DNA of 64,000 nt from Flexivirga oryzae. Lineage in GTDB: Bacteria > Actinomycetota > Actinomycetes > Actinomycetales > Dermatophilaceae. The notes beneath the pieces were generated by a model that was not told where the DNA came from, made no database searches, and saw only the letters and a list, made by a program, of their open reading frames with translations. The position numbers and the translations under genes are program-made. The DNA is taken from NCBI RefSeq assembly GCF_014190805.1, contig NZ_JACHVQ010000006.1:62001-126000 (forward strand), in the 5' to 3' direction. Positions 16,430-30,914 of the stretch are shown piece after piece. The stretch's first letter is position 1. Every line of letters starts with the position of its first letter.

Positions 16430-17095
16430 GTGAAGGCCGAACGCGCGGGACGCGCACCACTGACCCCGTCCGGGATCCTGCGCACCGGCGTCGCGATCGC
16501 CGACGCGGACGGGCTCGCCGCGCTGTCCATGCGGCGGCTCGCCAAGGAGCTCGAGGTCACCCCGATGGCGCTCTACTGGCACTTCGCCGATCGCGACGCC
16601 CTGCTGGACGCGATGGCGGAGCAGGTGACGGCGGAGGCCCGGTTCAGCGACGACAGCCGTGCCGCCTGGGACCGGCGATACCGGGCCGTGTTGTCGACGC
16701 TCGTCGACCTGCTGCGCGCCCACCCCTGGATGGGGCGGCTGGTGATCGAGCGGCTGGTCCCGCTGCCGCACTACCTCGCGGCGCTCGAGATCCTGCTCGA
16801 CAGCAGCGACGCGGCGGGTATCGAGGTGCACGACGCGGTCCTGCTGGCCCAGCAGTCCGTGCAGGCGATGGTGACGCTCGTGGAGTGCGAGCCGACCGCC
16901 CCGGGCGACCCGGCCACCTCGCTGGTGGAACTCGCCGATCTGCACACCGCACTGGACAATCTGCCCGACCGGGACTTTCCCCGGATCCGGGCCGCGGCAA
17001 GCGCATTGACCACCCCGCTCGATGTCGGCCGCTACTACCGCGTGGGCATCGACACCGTTGTTGCGGGGGTTCGCGCCGCGGCCCCGATCGGCTGA
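16430..17095 (+). CDS. TetR-family transcriptional regulator
   Basis: A 221-residue repressor. The N-terminal HTH is visible as LRTGVAIADADGLAALSMRRLAKELEVTPMALYWHFADRDALLDAM (residues about 17-62, given here in part) and the remaining helices form a ligand-binding domain of the TetR_C type. It likely binds the twin TATACGGCGTATA sites just upstream, repressing itself and the YCII gene. The ligand is unknown. The start is GTG 16430, seven bases after TACAGT, so the transcript may be leaderless. Confidence 0.9.
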   Translation: MKAERAGRAPLTPSGILRTGVAIADADGLAALSMRRLAKELEVTPMALYWHFADRDALLDAMAEQVTAEARFSDDSRAAWDRRYRAVLSTLVDLLRAHPWMGRLVIERLVPLPHYLAALEILLDSSDAAGIEVHDAVLLAQQSVQAMVTLVECEPTAPGDPATSLVELADLHTALDNLPDRDFPRIRAAASALTTPLDVGRYYRVGIDTVVAGVRAAAPIG

Positions 17096-17102
17096 CCGTG
17101 GC

Positions 17103-20100
17103 TCACCCCTGTGGCCGCACGAACGGGAAGGCGAGTGTCGCCTTGATGCTCGCGCCGGTGAGCATCATGACCAACCGGTCCACGCCCAGGCCCAGGCCGC
17201 CGGTGGGCGGCATGGCGTATTCGAGTGCGGCGAGGAACGCCTCGTCCAGCTGCATGGCTTCGACGTCGCCGCCGGCGGCCGCGATCGACTGCTGGGTGAA
17301 GCGCTGCCGCTGATCGACCGGGTCGGTGAGTTCGCTGTAGGCGGTGCCGATCTCGGCGCCGAAGGCGACCAGGTCCCACTGTTCGGTGAGGCGCGGGTCG
17401 CTGCGGTGCCGGCGGGCCAGCGGTGAGACCTCCACCGGGAAGTCGCAGTAGAACGTCGGGTAGGTCGTCTGTTTCTCGACCAGCCGTTCGTACAGCTCCA
17501 TGACCAGGTGGCCGGCGGTGTGCTCAGCCCGGACCGGGACGTCGTGGGCCTTGCACAACTGCGCGAGTTCGGCCCGTGTTGTTGCGGTGGTCACCGGAAC
17601 GCCGACGGCCTTGGACACCGCGTCGTGCACCCGGATGACCGGCCACGGGCGGGTCAGGTCGACCTCGTCGAAGTCGCCGGTTCCGGCCGGGCGCAGGGCG
17701 ATCGGGCGGCCGTGGATGCTGGTCGCCACCCGGAGCAGTGTCTCCCGGGTGAGCTCGCGCATGTCGGTGTAGTCCCAGTAGGCGGCATACGCCTCCAGCG
17801 AGGTGAACTCCGGGTTGTGGGTCGCGTCCGCGCCTTCGTTGCGGAAGTTGCGGCCCACCTCGAAGATGCGTTGCATCCCGCCGACCGCCAATCGCTTCAG
17901 GTAGAGCTCGGGCGCGATGCGCAGGTAGAGCTCCATGTTGTAGGCGTTGATGTGGGTCTTGAACGGCCGTGCCGCCGCGCCGCCGTGGATGGGTTGCAGG
18001 ACCGGTGTCTCGACTTCGAGGAAGTCGCGCTCGGTCAGTGCAGCCCGGATCTCGCGGATCGCCCGGGAGCGCTGCACCAACTGGGTTCGGGCCGCGGAGT
18101 CGATGATCAGCTCCAGTGACCGGTTGCGCGCCCGGACGTCGTCGCCGAGCCGGGTGTGCAGCCCGGGCACCGGGCGCAGGCACTTCGCGGCCATCTGCCA
18201 CCCGGTCAGCAGCACGGAGAGTTCACCCGTGCGCGAGGCGGCCACCGGGCCGGTCACGCTCACCAGGTCACCCAGGTCGACCGTGCGCCGCCACAGCGAG
18301 CGAGCCGCCGCGGGCGAGTCCGCAGTGGTCACCATGACCTGCAGCTGCTGATCGTCGTCGTCGAGGACCGCGAAACACACGCCGCCGAGATCGCGCAGCG
18401 CCCTGACCCGTCCGGCGACCGACACGACGTGCTCGGTCACCTCCCCCGCCGGGAGCGAGTCGTATGACGCACGGATGTCGCCCAGCCGGTCGGTCCGGGC
18501 GACCGACACCGGGTACGCGTCGACGCCGGCCTCGTCGAGGAGCTCCAGCTTGCCGCGGCGTACCGCCTGCTGCTCCGAGAGCCGGACCGGCGGCGGGGCG
18601 GGCAGCAACAACGCCGCTTCCTGTTCACGCACCCGGTCGACGAACCACGGCTCCGGGCGCGGCGGTTGTACGTCGGAGGGTCGTGGGCCGGTCAGGACCC
18701 GCGGGCCGATCATCGGCACGAAGCCCTCGGCGATGCCCATCGCGATGCCGGCACGCGGCACGGTGAGAGCCGGGTCGTAGCACAGCAGCCGGGGCACCCA
18801 GGTCGGTTTGTACTTGTCGTTGGAGCGGTAGAGGGTCTCCAGCTGGAAGAAGCGGGACGCGAACGACAGCGCCGCGTCGTTGAAGCGGGTGATCGGGCCC
18901 GCGCCGACCTGGTCCGCGCTGCTGAAGACCTCCCGGAACACCGCGAAGTTCAACGAGATCCGTCGTATGCCGTGCTCGGGTGCCGCCTCGATCAGCTGGG
19001 ACACCAGGTATTCGTTGAGACCGTTCTCGGCATGGCGGTCGCGCCGCATCAGGTCCAGGGAGGCGCCCCGCACGCCCCACGGCACGAAGGACAGGAAGCC
19101 CCGCACCTCTCCCGTGGCGTCGTGCGCCGTGATGATGATGCATCGTCCGTCCGCCGGATCGCCGAGCCGGTTCAGCGCCATGGAGAAGCCGCGCTCGGTC
19201 TCCTCACCGCGCCAGAGTTCGGCGAGGTCGGCGATGCGGTGCAGCTCGTCGGCCGACAGCTCGGCGTGACGTCGCACCCGGGTCGTGTACCCGGCCCGGG
19301 ACACCCTGGTCACGGCCTGGCGCACCGGTCGCATCGACCGGCCGCGCAGCGAGAACGACTCGACGTCGATGATCGCCTCGTCGCCGAGGGCGAACGCCTT
19401 GAGACCGGCCTCGACGTATTCGTGCGTGCCGTGCTCGGAGCTGGACAGCACCGCGGGGTACAGGCCCAGCTCGCGGCACTGCTCGAGCCAGGCCTGGATC
19501 GCCGGCTGCCAGGAGCCGGGCCGCCCGACCGGGTCGGCGCTCGCAACGCTGACACTGCCCTCGTTGCGGTAGGTGACGGCAGCCTGCCCGTCCGGGGAGA
19601 ACACGACACTCTTGTCCCGTCGCGTGGCGAAGTACCCGAGGGAGTCGTTCTCCCCGTGCAGCAGCAACAGCCGGCGTATGGCGAGCTCCTCGTCCGCGGT
19701 CTGGAACTGGCCCCCGCGGCCGGAGCGCACGAAGACCAGGCTCGCGAGCAGGAGGGCGACGGTCGAGATGATGCCCGCCAGGCCGTAGACCCAGGAATGC
19801 CCGCTGTGCTCGTGCAGCCCGGGGGTCGAGGAGTCGGAGGTGAAACCGAACGCCGACCGTACGGCGAACCGCGCGATCTCGCCCGTGCCGTGCAGGGTGT
19901 CCGGTGCCGCCAGCGTGATCGCGAACGTGATGCCCAGCGAGGCCGCCAGACCGGTCACCAGCACCACCGCGGCGGCGACCCTGCTGCCGGGCGCCAGCCG
20001 TGCCGGGAAGGCCGATCGGCTCAGCGTGACGATGACCAGGACGATGATGCCGATGAGCAGGGCGCCGGCCGATGCCGGGACGCTCGTGACGAAGGCGTGG

Positions 20101-20525
20101 TAGTCGCGGTCGAAGCCACTCAGCCGTGAGTCCTGGAAGATGTCCTGGCGGAACACGGCGCCGAGCAGCAGCAACAGGCTGCTCAGCACGCTCAGCGCCA
20201 TCAGCAGCACGACGATCCAGTAGGCGAAGCGCAGCCGGCGCCGGACCGCACCGGCCAGGACGAACAGCAGGCAGACGGTGAACAGGCTGGGCTCGGCGGG
20301 TACGTTCAGCAGGCCGAGGGTGTCGTCGACGATGTCGACCACGATGTTGCCGTGCAGCGGGACGCTGATCAGCGACCAGACGGCGGCGAACATGAAGGCG
20401 CGTCCCACCCAGCGCGCCACCTGCTCCCGCCATGGCACGTCCGAGCGTTGCCGTGCGGCCGGGCCGCCGTAGGGGTTGAAGGAGCCGCGCAGCATTCTCG
20501 GCAGACGCACCAAGTCGCCGCTCAC
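17103..20525 (-). CDS. lysX: LysX: fused lysylphosphatidylglycerol synthetase and lysyl-tRNA synthetase
   Basis: A roughly 1,140-residue membrane protein combining two activities. The N-terminal part has six or seven hydrophobic segments followed by the MprF-type DUF2156 transferase domain (VASADPVGRPGSWQPAIQAW, RISLNFAVFREVF). The C-terminal part is a class II LysRS: OB fold (VSVAGRVRALRDLGGVCFAVL), motif 2 region (VGRNFRNEGADATHNPEFTS) and motif 3 (GLGLGVDRLVMMLTG). Established for Mycobacterium LysX (1,172 residues): it charges tRNA with lysine and transfers it to phosphatidylglycerol, lowering surface charge and raising resistance to cationic peptides. The GTG at 20525 is the likeliest start; ATG 20495 is possible. 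It lies just past the rRNA operon terminator. Confidence 0.95.
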   Translation of the reverse strand: MSGDLVRLPRMLRGSFNPYGGPAARQRSDVPWREQVARWVGRAFMFAAVWSLISVPLHGNIVVDIVDDTLGLLNVPAEPSLFTVCLLFVLAGAVRRRLRFAYWIVVLLMALSVLSSLLLLLGAVFRQDIFQDSRLSGFDRDYHAFVTSVPASAGALLIGIIVLVIVTLSRSAFPARLAPGSRVAAAVVLVTGLAASLGITFAITLAAPDTLHGTGEIARFAVRSAFGFTSDSSTPGLHEHSGHSWVYGLAGIISTVALLLASLVFVRSGRGGQFQTADEELAIRRLLLLHGENDSLGYFATRRDKSVVFSPDGQAAVTYRNEGSVSVASADPVGRPGSWQPAIQAWLEQCRELGLYPAVLSSSEHGTHEYVEAGLKAFALGDEAIIDVESFSLRGRSMRPVRQAVTRVSRAGYTTRVRRHAELSADELHRIADLAELWRGEETERGFSMALNRLGDPADGRCIIITAHDATGEVRGFLSFVPWGVRGASLDLMRRDRHAENGLNEYLVSQLIEAAPEHGIRRISLNFAVFREVFSSADQVGAGPITRFNDAALSFASRFFQLETLYRSNDKYKPTWVPRLLCYDPALTVPRAGIAMGIAEGFVPMIGPRVLTGPRPSDVQPPRPEPWFVDRVREQEAALLLPAPPPVRLSEQQAVRRGKLELLDEAGVDAYPVSVARTDRLGDIRASYDSLPAGEVTEHVVSVAGRVRALRDLGGVCFAVLDDDDQQLQVMVTTADSPAAARSLWRRTVDLGDLVSVTGPVAASRTGELSVLLTGWQMAAKCLRPVPGLHTRLGDDVRARNRSLELIIDSAARTQLVQRSRAIREIRAALTERDFLEVETPVLQPIHGGAAARPFKTHINAYNMELYLRIAPELYLKRLAVGGMQRIFEVGRNFRNEGADATHNPEFTSLEAYAAYWDYTDMRELTRETLLRVATSIHGRPIALRPAGTGDFDEVDLTRPWPVIRVHDAVSKAVGVPVTTATTRAELAQLCKAHDVPVRAEHTAGHLVMELYERLVEKQTTYPTFYCDFPVEVSPLARRHRSDPRLTEQWDLVAFGAEIGTAYSELTDPVDQRQRFTQQSIAAAGGDVEAMQLDEAFLAALEYAMPPTGGLGLGVDRLVMMLTGASIKATLAFPFVRPQG

Positions 20526-20594
20526 TCCCACGCCCCCAGACACCTTTGTTTGCAGCGGCCGTCCCGCCCGGCAGATACTACCGAAGGAAATGCA

Positions 20595-20626
20595 AAGTGG
20601 CCCCGCCTGGACAGGCGGGGCCACTT
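20595..20626 (-). terminator. rRNA operon terminator
   Basis: Perfect 14-bp stem (20595-20608 with 20613-20626, four-base loop) rich in G and C, followed on the minus strand by CTTTGCATTTCC. It lies about 12 bases beyond the 5S gene and separates the operon from lysX on the same strand. Confidence 0.9.
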
Positions 20627-20637
20627 CTCAAATGATG

Positions 20638-20756
20638 TTCGGCGGTGTCCTACTCTCCCACACCCTACCGAGTGCAGTACCATCGGCGCTGAAGGGCTTA
20701 GCTTCCGGGTTCGGGATGTGACCGGGCGTTTCCCACTTCGCTATGACCGCCGTAAC
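20638..20756 (-). rRNA. rrf: 5S ribosomal RNA
   Basis: The minus strand reads GTTACGGCGGTCATAGCG at the 5' end, ATCCCGAACCCGGAAGCTAA in the middle and GGACACCGCC at the 3' end, the standard actinobacterial 5S. The two ends pair to form helix I. Ends are estimated to within a few bases. Confidence 0.97.
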
Positions 20757-20828
20757 CCTTGGAAACACAACCACACGGGTTACACACGAAACAGTATTCA
20801 ACTCTTCATCGTGTACCACTGCTCTTGG

Positions 20829-20857
20829 GTGTTGTTTCAGAATCGTATAGTGGACGC
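20829..20857 (-). repeat. 3' arm of the 23S rRNA processing stem
   Basis: This 29-base segment in the 23S-5S spacer is the reverse complement of 24077-24105 in the 16S-23S spacer, with two mismatches. Together they would form the long duplex that brackets 23S rRNA and is cut by RNase III. Confidence 0.88.
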
Positions 20858-20905
20858 AAAGCATACTTGTTACATGGCCCCAAAGGAATGTTTTCTGGGG
20901 AAGTG

Positions 20906-25903
<4,998 letters not shown>

Positions 25904-26297
25904 AAAATTCAAAAAATTCGATACATGGCTACAAAATCGATCAAGAGCAAAAATGCTACAAAAACGATCAAAACCAACAAACAATTGGCATCAATCACTC
26001 GACACGCTGTTGAGTTCTCAAAAAACGACTAGGCACTCATCTCCACGCGGCATGCGCCACGCATCGACAAGAACTAGCTTCTTGATTGTCGCGCTCGTCT
26101 CTTGGGCGGCAAGTCCTGATCCGGAGGATCCTGACTCTCGCGCACTTGGCTCCGAGCGACGTTGTCAGCCTAGCAGGTGACCGTCCGGACACAAAATCCG
26201 ATCGATCAGTCTTCCGAAGGCGGTTGGTGAAGGGCTTTCGCTCCTCGTCCGCCGCCCCGTCGGGCTGACATGAAGAACAGTAGACCACCGACGGGCG
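25904..26297 (-). promoter_or_regulatory. rRNA operon promoter and leader
   Basis: On the minus strand TTGTGT (26189-26194) and TAGGCT (26167-26172) are separated by 16 bases, a good sigma-A promoter about 265 bases upstream of 16S. The leader is AT-rich near 16S and contains GAGAACTCAACAGCG, a conserved actinobacterial rRNA leader element, and GCATCAATCAC that can pair with the 16S 3' flank for processing. No protein gene is evident in this 400-base stretch. Confidence 0.8.
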
Positions 26298-26336
26298 AAC
26301 TGCCAAATCGGCGGAATTCCGCGGATTTCGGCAGTC
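26298..26336. terminator. Imperfect palindrome downstream of the cystathionine beta-synthase gene
   Basis: Arms 26298-26316 and 26317-26336 form a nearly continuous inverted repeat centred on GGAATTCC, with CTGCC/GGCAG at the outer ends. It lies eight bases beyond the stop codon of the minus-strand gene and upstream of the rRNA promoter, so it is a likely terminator. Confidence 0.6.
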
Positions 26337-26343
26337 CGACCGG

Positions 26344-27723
26344 TCAGTCGACGAGCAGGTTCAGCAGGTCCGCCCGGGTCAACACACCCACCGGCTTCCC
26401 GTCCTGGACCACCATCAGCGCGTCGTGCTTGCTCAACAGGTCCCGCGCGGCGGCGACGTGCTCGCCGGCGCCGATCATCGGCAGGGGTGCCTCCATGTGC
26501 CGCTCCACCGGGTCGGCGAGGTGCGCCGTGCCGGCATACAGGGCGTCGAGCAACTCCCGCTCGCTCACCGATCCGGCGACCTCGCCCGCCATGACCGGCG
26601 GTTCGGCCTTGACCACGGGCATCTGGGACACCGCGTATTCGCGCAGGATCTCGATGGCGTCGCGGATCGTCTCGTTGGGGTGGGTGTGCACCAGCGCGGG
26701 CATGCTGCCCTCCTTGGCCGCGAGCACCCCGCCGACGGTCTTCTCCTCGGCCTGGCCGGGCAGGAAGCCGTAGCTGCTCATCCATTCGTCGTCGAAGATC
26801 TTGGACAGGTAGCCGCGGCCGGAGTCGGGCAGCAGCACGACGACCGTCGCCTCCGCGGGCAGGGTGGCCGCGTGCCGCAGCGCCGCCACCACCGCCATAC
26901 CGCAGGATCCCCCGACCAGCAGGCCCTCCTCACGCGCCAGCCGGCGGGTCATCGCGAACGACTCCGCGTCGCTGACCGCGATCACCTCGTCGACGACCGA
27001 GGGGTCGTAGGCGCGGGGCCACATGTCCTCACCGACACCCTCCACCAGGTAGGGGCGCCCGGTGCCGCCGGAGTAGACCGAACCCTCCGGGTCGGCGCCG
27101 ATGATCGTGACCCGGCCGCCCGCACGGTCCGCCGAGATCTCGCGCAGGTAGCGGCCGGTCCCGGTGATCGTGCCGCCGGTGCCGATGCCGGCCACGAACG
27201 AGGTCAGCTGCCCGTCGGTGTCGGCCCAGATCTCGGGACCGGTGGAGTGGTAGTGGGAGTTGGGACCCTCCGGGTTGGAGTACTGGTCGGGCTTCCAGCC
27301 GCCCGGCGTCTCCGCGGCGAGCTTGTCGGACACGCTGTAGTAGGAGTCGGGGTGCTCGGGCGGGACCGACGTCGGGGTGACGACAACCTGGGCGCCATAC
27401 GCCTTGAGCACGTTGCGCTTGTCCTCGCTGACCTTGTCGGGGCAGACGAAGATGCACCGATAACCCTTGCGCTGCGCCACGAGGGCGAGACCGACGCCGG
27501 TGTTGCCCGAGGTCGGCTCGACGATCGTGCCGCCCGGCCGCAGGGCTCCCGAGGCCTCCGCCGCTTCGATCATCCGCAACGCGATGCGGTCCTTGACCGA
27601 CCCGCCGGGATTGACGTATTCGACCTTGGCCAGGACGGTGCAGGCGATGCCCTCGGTGACCTTCGACAATCGCACCAAGGGCGTGCCGCCCACCAGATCC
27701 ACGATGTGCTCAGCGAACTTCAT
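26344..27723 (-). CDS. cbs: Cystathionine beta-synthase
   Basis: PLP enzyme (459 residues) that joins homocysteine and serine to give cystathionine in reverse transsulfuration. The PLP lysine is Lys44 in NPGGSVKDRIALRM, the phosphate-binding and substrate loops are EPTSGNTGVGLAL and GIGTGGTITGTGRYL, and the C-terminus carries two CBS domains (residues about 335-459) that bind adenosyl ligands in related enzymes. Cysteine synthase lacks the CBS domains and is shorter. It begins with the normal MKFAEHIVDLVGGTPLVRL. A GACGAT hexamer six bases upstream suggests a leaderless start. Divergent from the SGNH hydrolase. Confidence 0.95.
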   Translation of the reverse strand: MKFAEHIVDLVGGTPLVRLSKVTEGIACTVLAKVEYVNPGGSVKDRIALRMIEAAEASGALRPGGTIVEPTSGNTGVGLALVAQRKGYRCIFVCPDKVSEDKRNVLKAYGAQVVVTPTSVPPEHPDSYYSVSDKLAAETPGGWKPDQYSNPEGPNSHYHSTGPEIWADTDGQLTSFVAGIGTGGTITGTGRYLREISADRAGGRVTIIGADPEGSVYSGGTGRPYLVEGVGEDMWPRAYDPSVVDEVIAVSDAESFAMTRRLAREEGLLVGGSCGMAVVAALRHAATLPAEATVVVLLPDSGRGYLSKIFDDEWMSSYGFLPGQAEEKTVGGVLAAKEGSMPALVHTHPNETIRDAIEILREYAVSQMPVVKAEPPVMAGEVAGSVSERELLDALYAGTAHLADPVERHMEAPLPMIGAGEHVAAARDLLSKHDALMVVQDGKPVGVLTRADLLNLLVD

Positions 27724-27871
27724 GTGCTGATCGTCTCAGATGGCGGATCGGCTCGGCAGCGTCGCGGTCCGGTCCCCCCGACGCGGCCGACGCCGGAATG
27801 AGAACATTGGACTCCACGGGACGATCGAGAGCCGCGCGGGCGAACGGCGACGGAGGGCGGGTGGACCAGCG

Positions 27872-28978
27872 GTGAGTCGGGCATCGATGGCACGCAAGGC
27901 GGCCACCTATGTCGCGGGCAGCGCCGGCATCGGCGCCGCCGGATTCCTCGGCGGCTGGGGCGTGTTGAAGGGTGAGGCGGCCATCGCGCGACGGGTCGTC
28001 GGCCAGCCCTTCGACGGTGCCCCGGACGACAACGGCGTGTATGGCGCCGCACCCGGCGACCCGATCCGCCTGCTCGTACTCGGCGACTCCACCGCCAAGG
28101 GGATGGGCGCCGACAACGCGACCCAGACGGTGGGTGCGATCGTGTCGACCGCCGCGGCCGCGCTCGCCGGCCGGCCGGTCCAGCTGACCAACGTCGCCGT
28201 GGTCGGCGCGACCTCGCCCGACCTGGACGGCCAACTGGACCAGGCGCTGCACCAAGTACCCCACCCGGACGTCGCGCTCATCATGATCGGCGCCAACGAC
28301 GTGACCAGCCGCCTGTCGCAGACCGACGCGGTGGCGCATCTGGCGGAGTGCGTGCGCCGACTGCGCGACGCCGGCAGCGAGGTGGTCGTGGGAACCTGCC
28401 CCGACCTGGGCGTGATCAAACCGGTCCCCCAGCCGCTGCGCCAGCTCGCCCGCCGCTGGTCCCGTCACCTGGCGGCCGCGCAGACGGTGGCCGTCGTCGA
28501 ACTCGGCGGCCGCACCGTCTCCCTCGGCGACCTGCTCGGTCACGAGTTCTCCGACAGCCCGTCGGTGATGTTCTCCAAGGACCGCTTCCACCCGTCGGCC
28601 GCGGGTTACGCGCGGGCCGCGTCGGCATTGCTGCCCAGCGTGCTCGACGCACTCGGCCAGGCCTCGCCGGACACCGGCCGCAAGCCCAACCGGCTGCGCG
28701 GTGAAGCCGTCCGTCCGGTGTCGTCGGCAGCGCGACGCGCCGCCAAGGATCCCGGGACCGAGGTGTCCGGTACCCAGGTCAAGGGCGTGGCACGCAACGT
28801 GCGCGGCCCGTGGGCGGTGCTGCTGCGCCGACACCGCCAACCACTGCCGGAGGAGAACGACGCGACCGGGTCCGACGCGGAGCCCGACGTCGAGGATGCC
28901 GCACCGTCGACCCCGGAGGAACCGGTCGCCGAGCCCGTGCACCACGACTCCGGCACCGACACCACCGCCGCACACTAG
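27872..28978 (+). CDS. SGNH/GDSL-family hydrolase
   Basis: A 368-residue esterase-fold protein. Block I (LLVLGDSTAKGMG) holds the catalytic serine, block III is GANDVTS, and block V DRFHPSAAGY gives the Asp-His pair. An N-terminal hydrophobic stretch (AATYVAGSAGIGAAGFLGGWGV) may anchor it in the membrane, and the last 60 residues are acidic and low in complexity. The natural ester substrate is unknown; lipid or cell-envelope esters are plausible. GTG 27872 is the best start near the hydrophobic segment; ATG 27887 is also possible. Confidence 0.86.
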   Translation: MSRASMARKAATYVAGSAGIGAAGFLGGWGVLKGEAAIARRVVGQPFDGAPDDNGVYGAAPGDPIRLLVLGDSTAKGMGADNATQTVGAIVSTAAAALAGRPVQLTNVAVVGATSPDLDGQLDQALHQVPHPDVALIMIGANDVTSRLSQTDAVAHLAECVRRLRDAGSEVVVGTCPDLGVIKPVPQPLRQLARRWSRHLAAAQTVAVVELGGRTVSLGDLLGHEFSDSPSVMFSKDRFHPSAAGYARAASALLPSVLDALGQASPDTGRKPNRLRGEAVRPVSSAARRAAKDPGTEVSGTQVKGVARNVRGPWAVLLRRHRQPLPEENDATGSDAEPDVEDAAPSTPEEPVAEPVHHDSGTDTTAAH

Positions 28979-28988
28979 AGTCACGTTC

Positions 28989-29405
28989 ATGGCCACCGAG
29001 ACTGACTGCATCTTCTGCAAGATCATCGCGGGCGAGATCCCGTCGACCAAGGTCGCCGAGGACGACAGCACCTACGTGTTCATGGACATCAACCCGGCGA
29101 CGCGAGGACACGCACTCGTCATACCCAAGCGCCATACGCAGGACATCACCACGATCGACCCGGCAGACCTGGCGGCCGTCACGGTCAAGGCGCAGGAGAT
29201 CGCCAAGCGCGCCAAGGAGGTGTTCGCGGCCGACGGCGTCAACCTGCTCAACTGCTGCGGCTCCGCGGCCTGGCAGACGGTGTTCCACTTCCACCTGCAC
29301 GTGATCCCGCGGTATGTCGACGACGGGCTCATCGAGCCCTGGAAGCCCGGCCAGGGCGGCGACGCCGACGTCATCGCGGCCGCCGGGGCAGCGCTGCGCG
29401 GCTGA
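28989..29405 (+). CDS. HIT-family nucleotide-binding protein (HINT-like)
   Basis: A 138-residue histidine-triad protein of the HINT branch, which hydrolyses adenosine phosphoramidates or AMP-lysine-type substrates. The triad is H100-F-H102-L-H104 in TVFHFHLHVIP with His102 as nucleophile. The zinc-type CIFCKII motif is at the N-terminus. Start ATG 28989 is seven bases after TAGAGT, which overlaps the upstream stop codon, so it may have its own leaderless promoter. Confidence 0.93.
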   Translation: MATETDCIFCKIIAGEIPSTKVAEDDSTYVFMDINPATRGHALVIPKRHTQDITTIDPADLAAVTVKAQEIAKRAKEVFAADGVNLLNCCGSAAWQTVFHFHLHVIPRYVDDGLIEPWKPGQGGDADVIAAAGAALRG

Positions 29406-29519
29406 CCGGGCCGATCGCGTCCCGGTGAGCCGCCCTAGACTGCCAGCACGACTTTTCTACTGATCGGTAACATCCGCCGGCGGTGAACCCGGCGGCTCCC
29501 TGCAACAACGGAGGACCCC

Positions 29520-30743
29520 ATGCCCGAAGCAGTCATCGTCGCCGCCGCTCGTACGCCGATCGGCCGCGCCTTCAAGGGATCACTGAAGGACATCCGTCCC
29601 GACGACCTCAGCGTGCAGGCCATTCGGGCCGCCCTCGCCCAGGTTCCCGACCTGGACCCGACGCTCATCGAGGACCTCTACCTGGGCTGCGCCGAGCCGT
29701 GGGCGGAGCACGGCAGCAACATGGCCCGCGTCGTCGCCGTGCTCGGCGGCTGGGACCACCTGCCCGGTGCGACGGTCAACCGATTCTGCTCCTCCTCGGT
29801 GCAGACGACCCGGATGGCGGCCCACGCGATCAAGGCCGGCGAGGGTGACGTCTTCCTGTCCGCCGGCGTCGAGTGCGTCTCCCGCTATGCCGACTTCTCC
29901 GGGGCCGGTGTCAGCAAGGCCGACTGGCAGAACCCGAAGTTCGCCGACGCGGTGGCCCGCACCGCGCAGCTCGCCAAGGACAACACGACCTGGACCGACC
30001 CGCGCGAGGACGGCAAGCTGCCGGACGTCTACATCGCGATGGGCCAGACCGCCGAGAACGTCGCCACCTCCCGCGGCATCAGCCGCGAGCGGCAGGACGA
30101 GTGGGGCGTGAGCAGCCAGAACCGCGCCGAGCAGGCGATCGCCAGCGGCTTCTTCGCCCGCGAGATCACGCCGGTGACGCTGCCGGACGGCACGGTCGTC
30201 AGCACCGACGACGGGCCCCGCCCGGGTGTCACGCTGGAGAAGGTGTCCACCCTGCAGCCGGTGTTCCGGGAGAACGGCACGGTCACCGCGGGCAACTGCT
30301 GCCCGCTCAACGACGGCGCGGCCGCCCTGGTCGTGATGAGCGACACCAGGGCCGAGGAGCTGGGCATCACCCCGCTGGCCCGCGTGGTCGCGACCGGCGT
30401 CTCGGCGCTCTCCCCCGAGATCATGGGCCTCGGCCCGGTCGAGGCGTCCCGGCAGGCGCTGAAACGCGCCGGTATGACGATCGGCGACCTCGACCTCTAC
30501 GAGATCAACGAGGCGTTCGCCGCGCAGGTGCTGCCGTCCGCCGACGACCTCGGCATGGACTTCGACAAGCTGAACGTCCACGGCGGGGCGATCGCCCTCG
30601 GCCACCCGTTCGGCTCGACCGGCGCCCGCATCACCACGACGCTGCTCAACGGTCTGCGCGAGGCCGACGGCACCTTCGGTCTGGAGACCATGTGCGTCGG
30701 CGGCGGTCAGGGTATGGCGATCATCTACGAGCGCCTGTCCTGA
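29520..30743 (+). CDS. Thiolase (acetyl-CoA acyltransferase)
   Basis: A 407-residue thiolase that cleaves 3-ketoacyl-CoA in beta-oxidation or, in reverse, makes acetoacetyl-CoA. The acylated cysteine is Cys90 in NRFCSSSVQ, the histidine lies in GGAIALGHPFGSTGARI and the second cysteine in MCVGGGQGMAIIYERL, so all active-site residues are present. GGAGG lies five bases before ATG 29520. Degradative FadA is the closest match, although no FadB is adjacent. A large palindrome follows the stop codon. Confidence 0.93.
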   Translation: MPEAVIVAAARTPIGRAFKGSLKDIRPDDLSVQAIRAALAQVPDLDPTLIEDLYLGCAEPWAEHGSNMARVVAVLGGWDHLPGATVNRFCSSSVQTTRMAAHAIKAGEGDVFLSAGVECVSRYADFSGAGVSKADWQNPKFADAVARTAQLAKDNTTWTDPREDGKLPDVYIAMGQTAENVATSRGISRERQDEWGVSSQNRAEQAIASGFFAREITPVTLPDGTVVSTDDGPRPGVTLEKVSTLQPVFRENGTVTAGNCCPLNDGAAALVVMSDTRAEELGITPLARVVATGVSALSPEIMGLGPVEASRQALKRAGMTIGDLDLYEINEAFAAQVLPSADDLGMDFDKLNVHGGAIALGHPFGSTGARITTTLLNGLREADGTFGLETMCVGGGQGMAIIYERLS

Positions 30744-30781
30744 ACGGCTGGCCCGCTCGCGACCGGATCTGACCGGCCCCT

Positions 30782-30853
30782 CGAGACTGACGGCCCGATT
30801 CACGGTTGACGGCCGAATTCGGCCGTCAACCGTGAATATCACCGTCAGTCTCG
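30782..30853. terminator. Nested palindrome with GTTGACGG core, downstream of thiolase
   Basis: An outer 12-bp repeat (30782-30793 with 30842-30853) encloses a perfect 36-bp palindrome at 30800-30835 whose half is TCACGGTTGACGGCCGAA. The whole can fold into one long hairpin. It lies between thiolase and the next gene and probably terminates transcription in one or both directions. Confidence 0.75.
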
Positions 30854-30914
30854 GGTCTCGATCCGGATCCCCCGGTGTCCGAGTCCCGCGGCGGTGACGC
30901 CATACCCTGTGTGC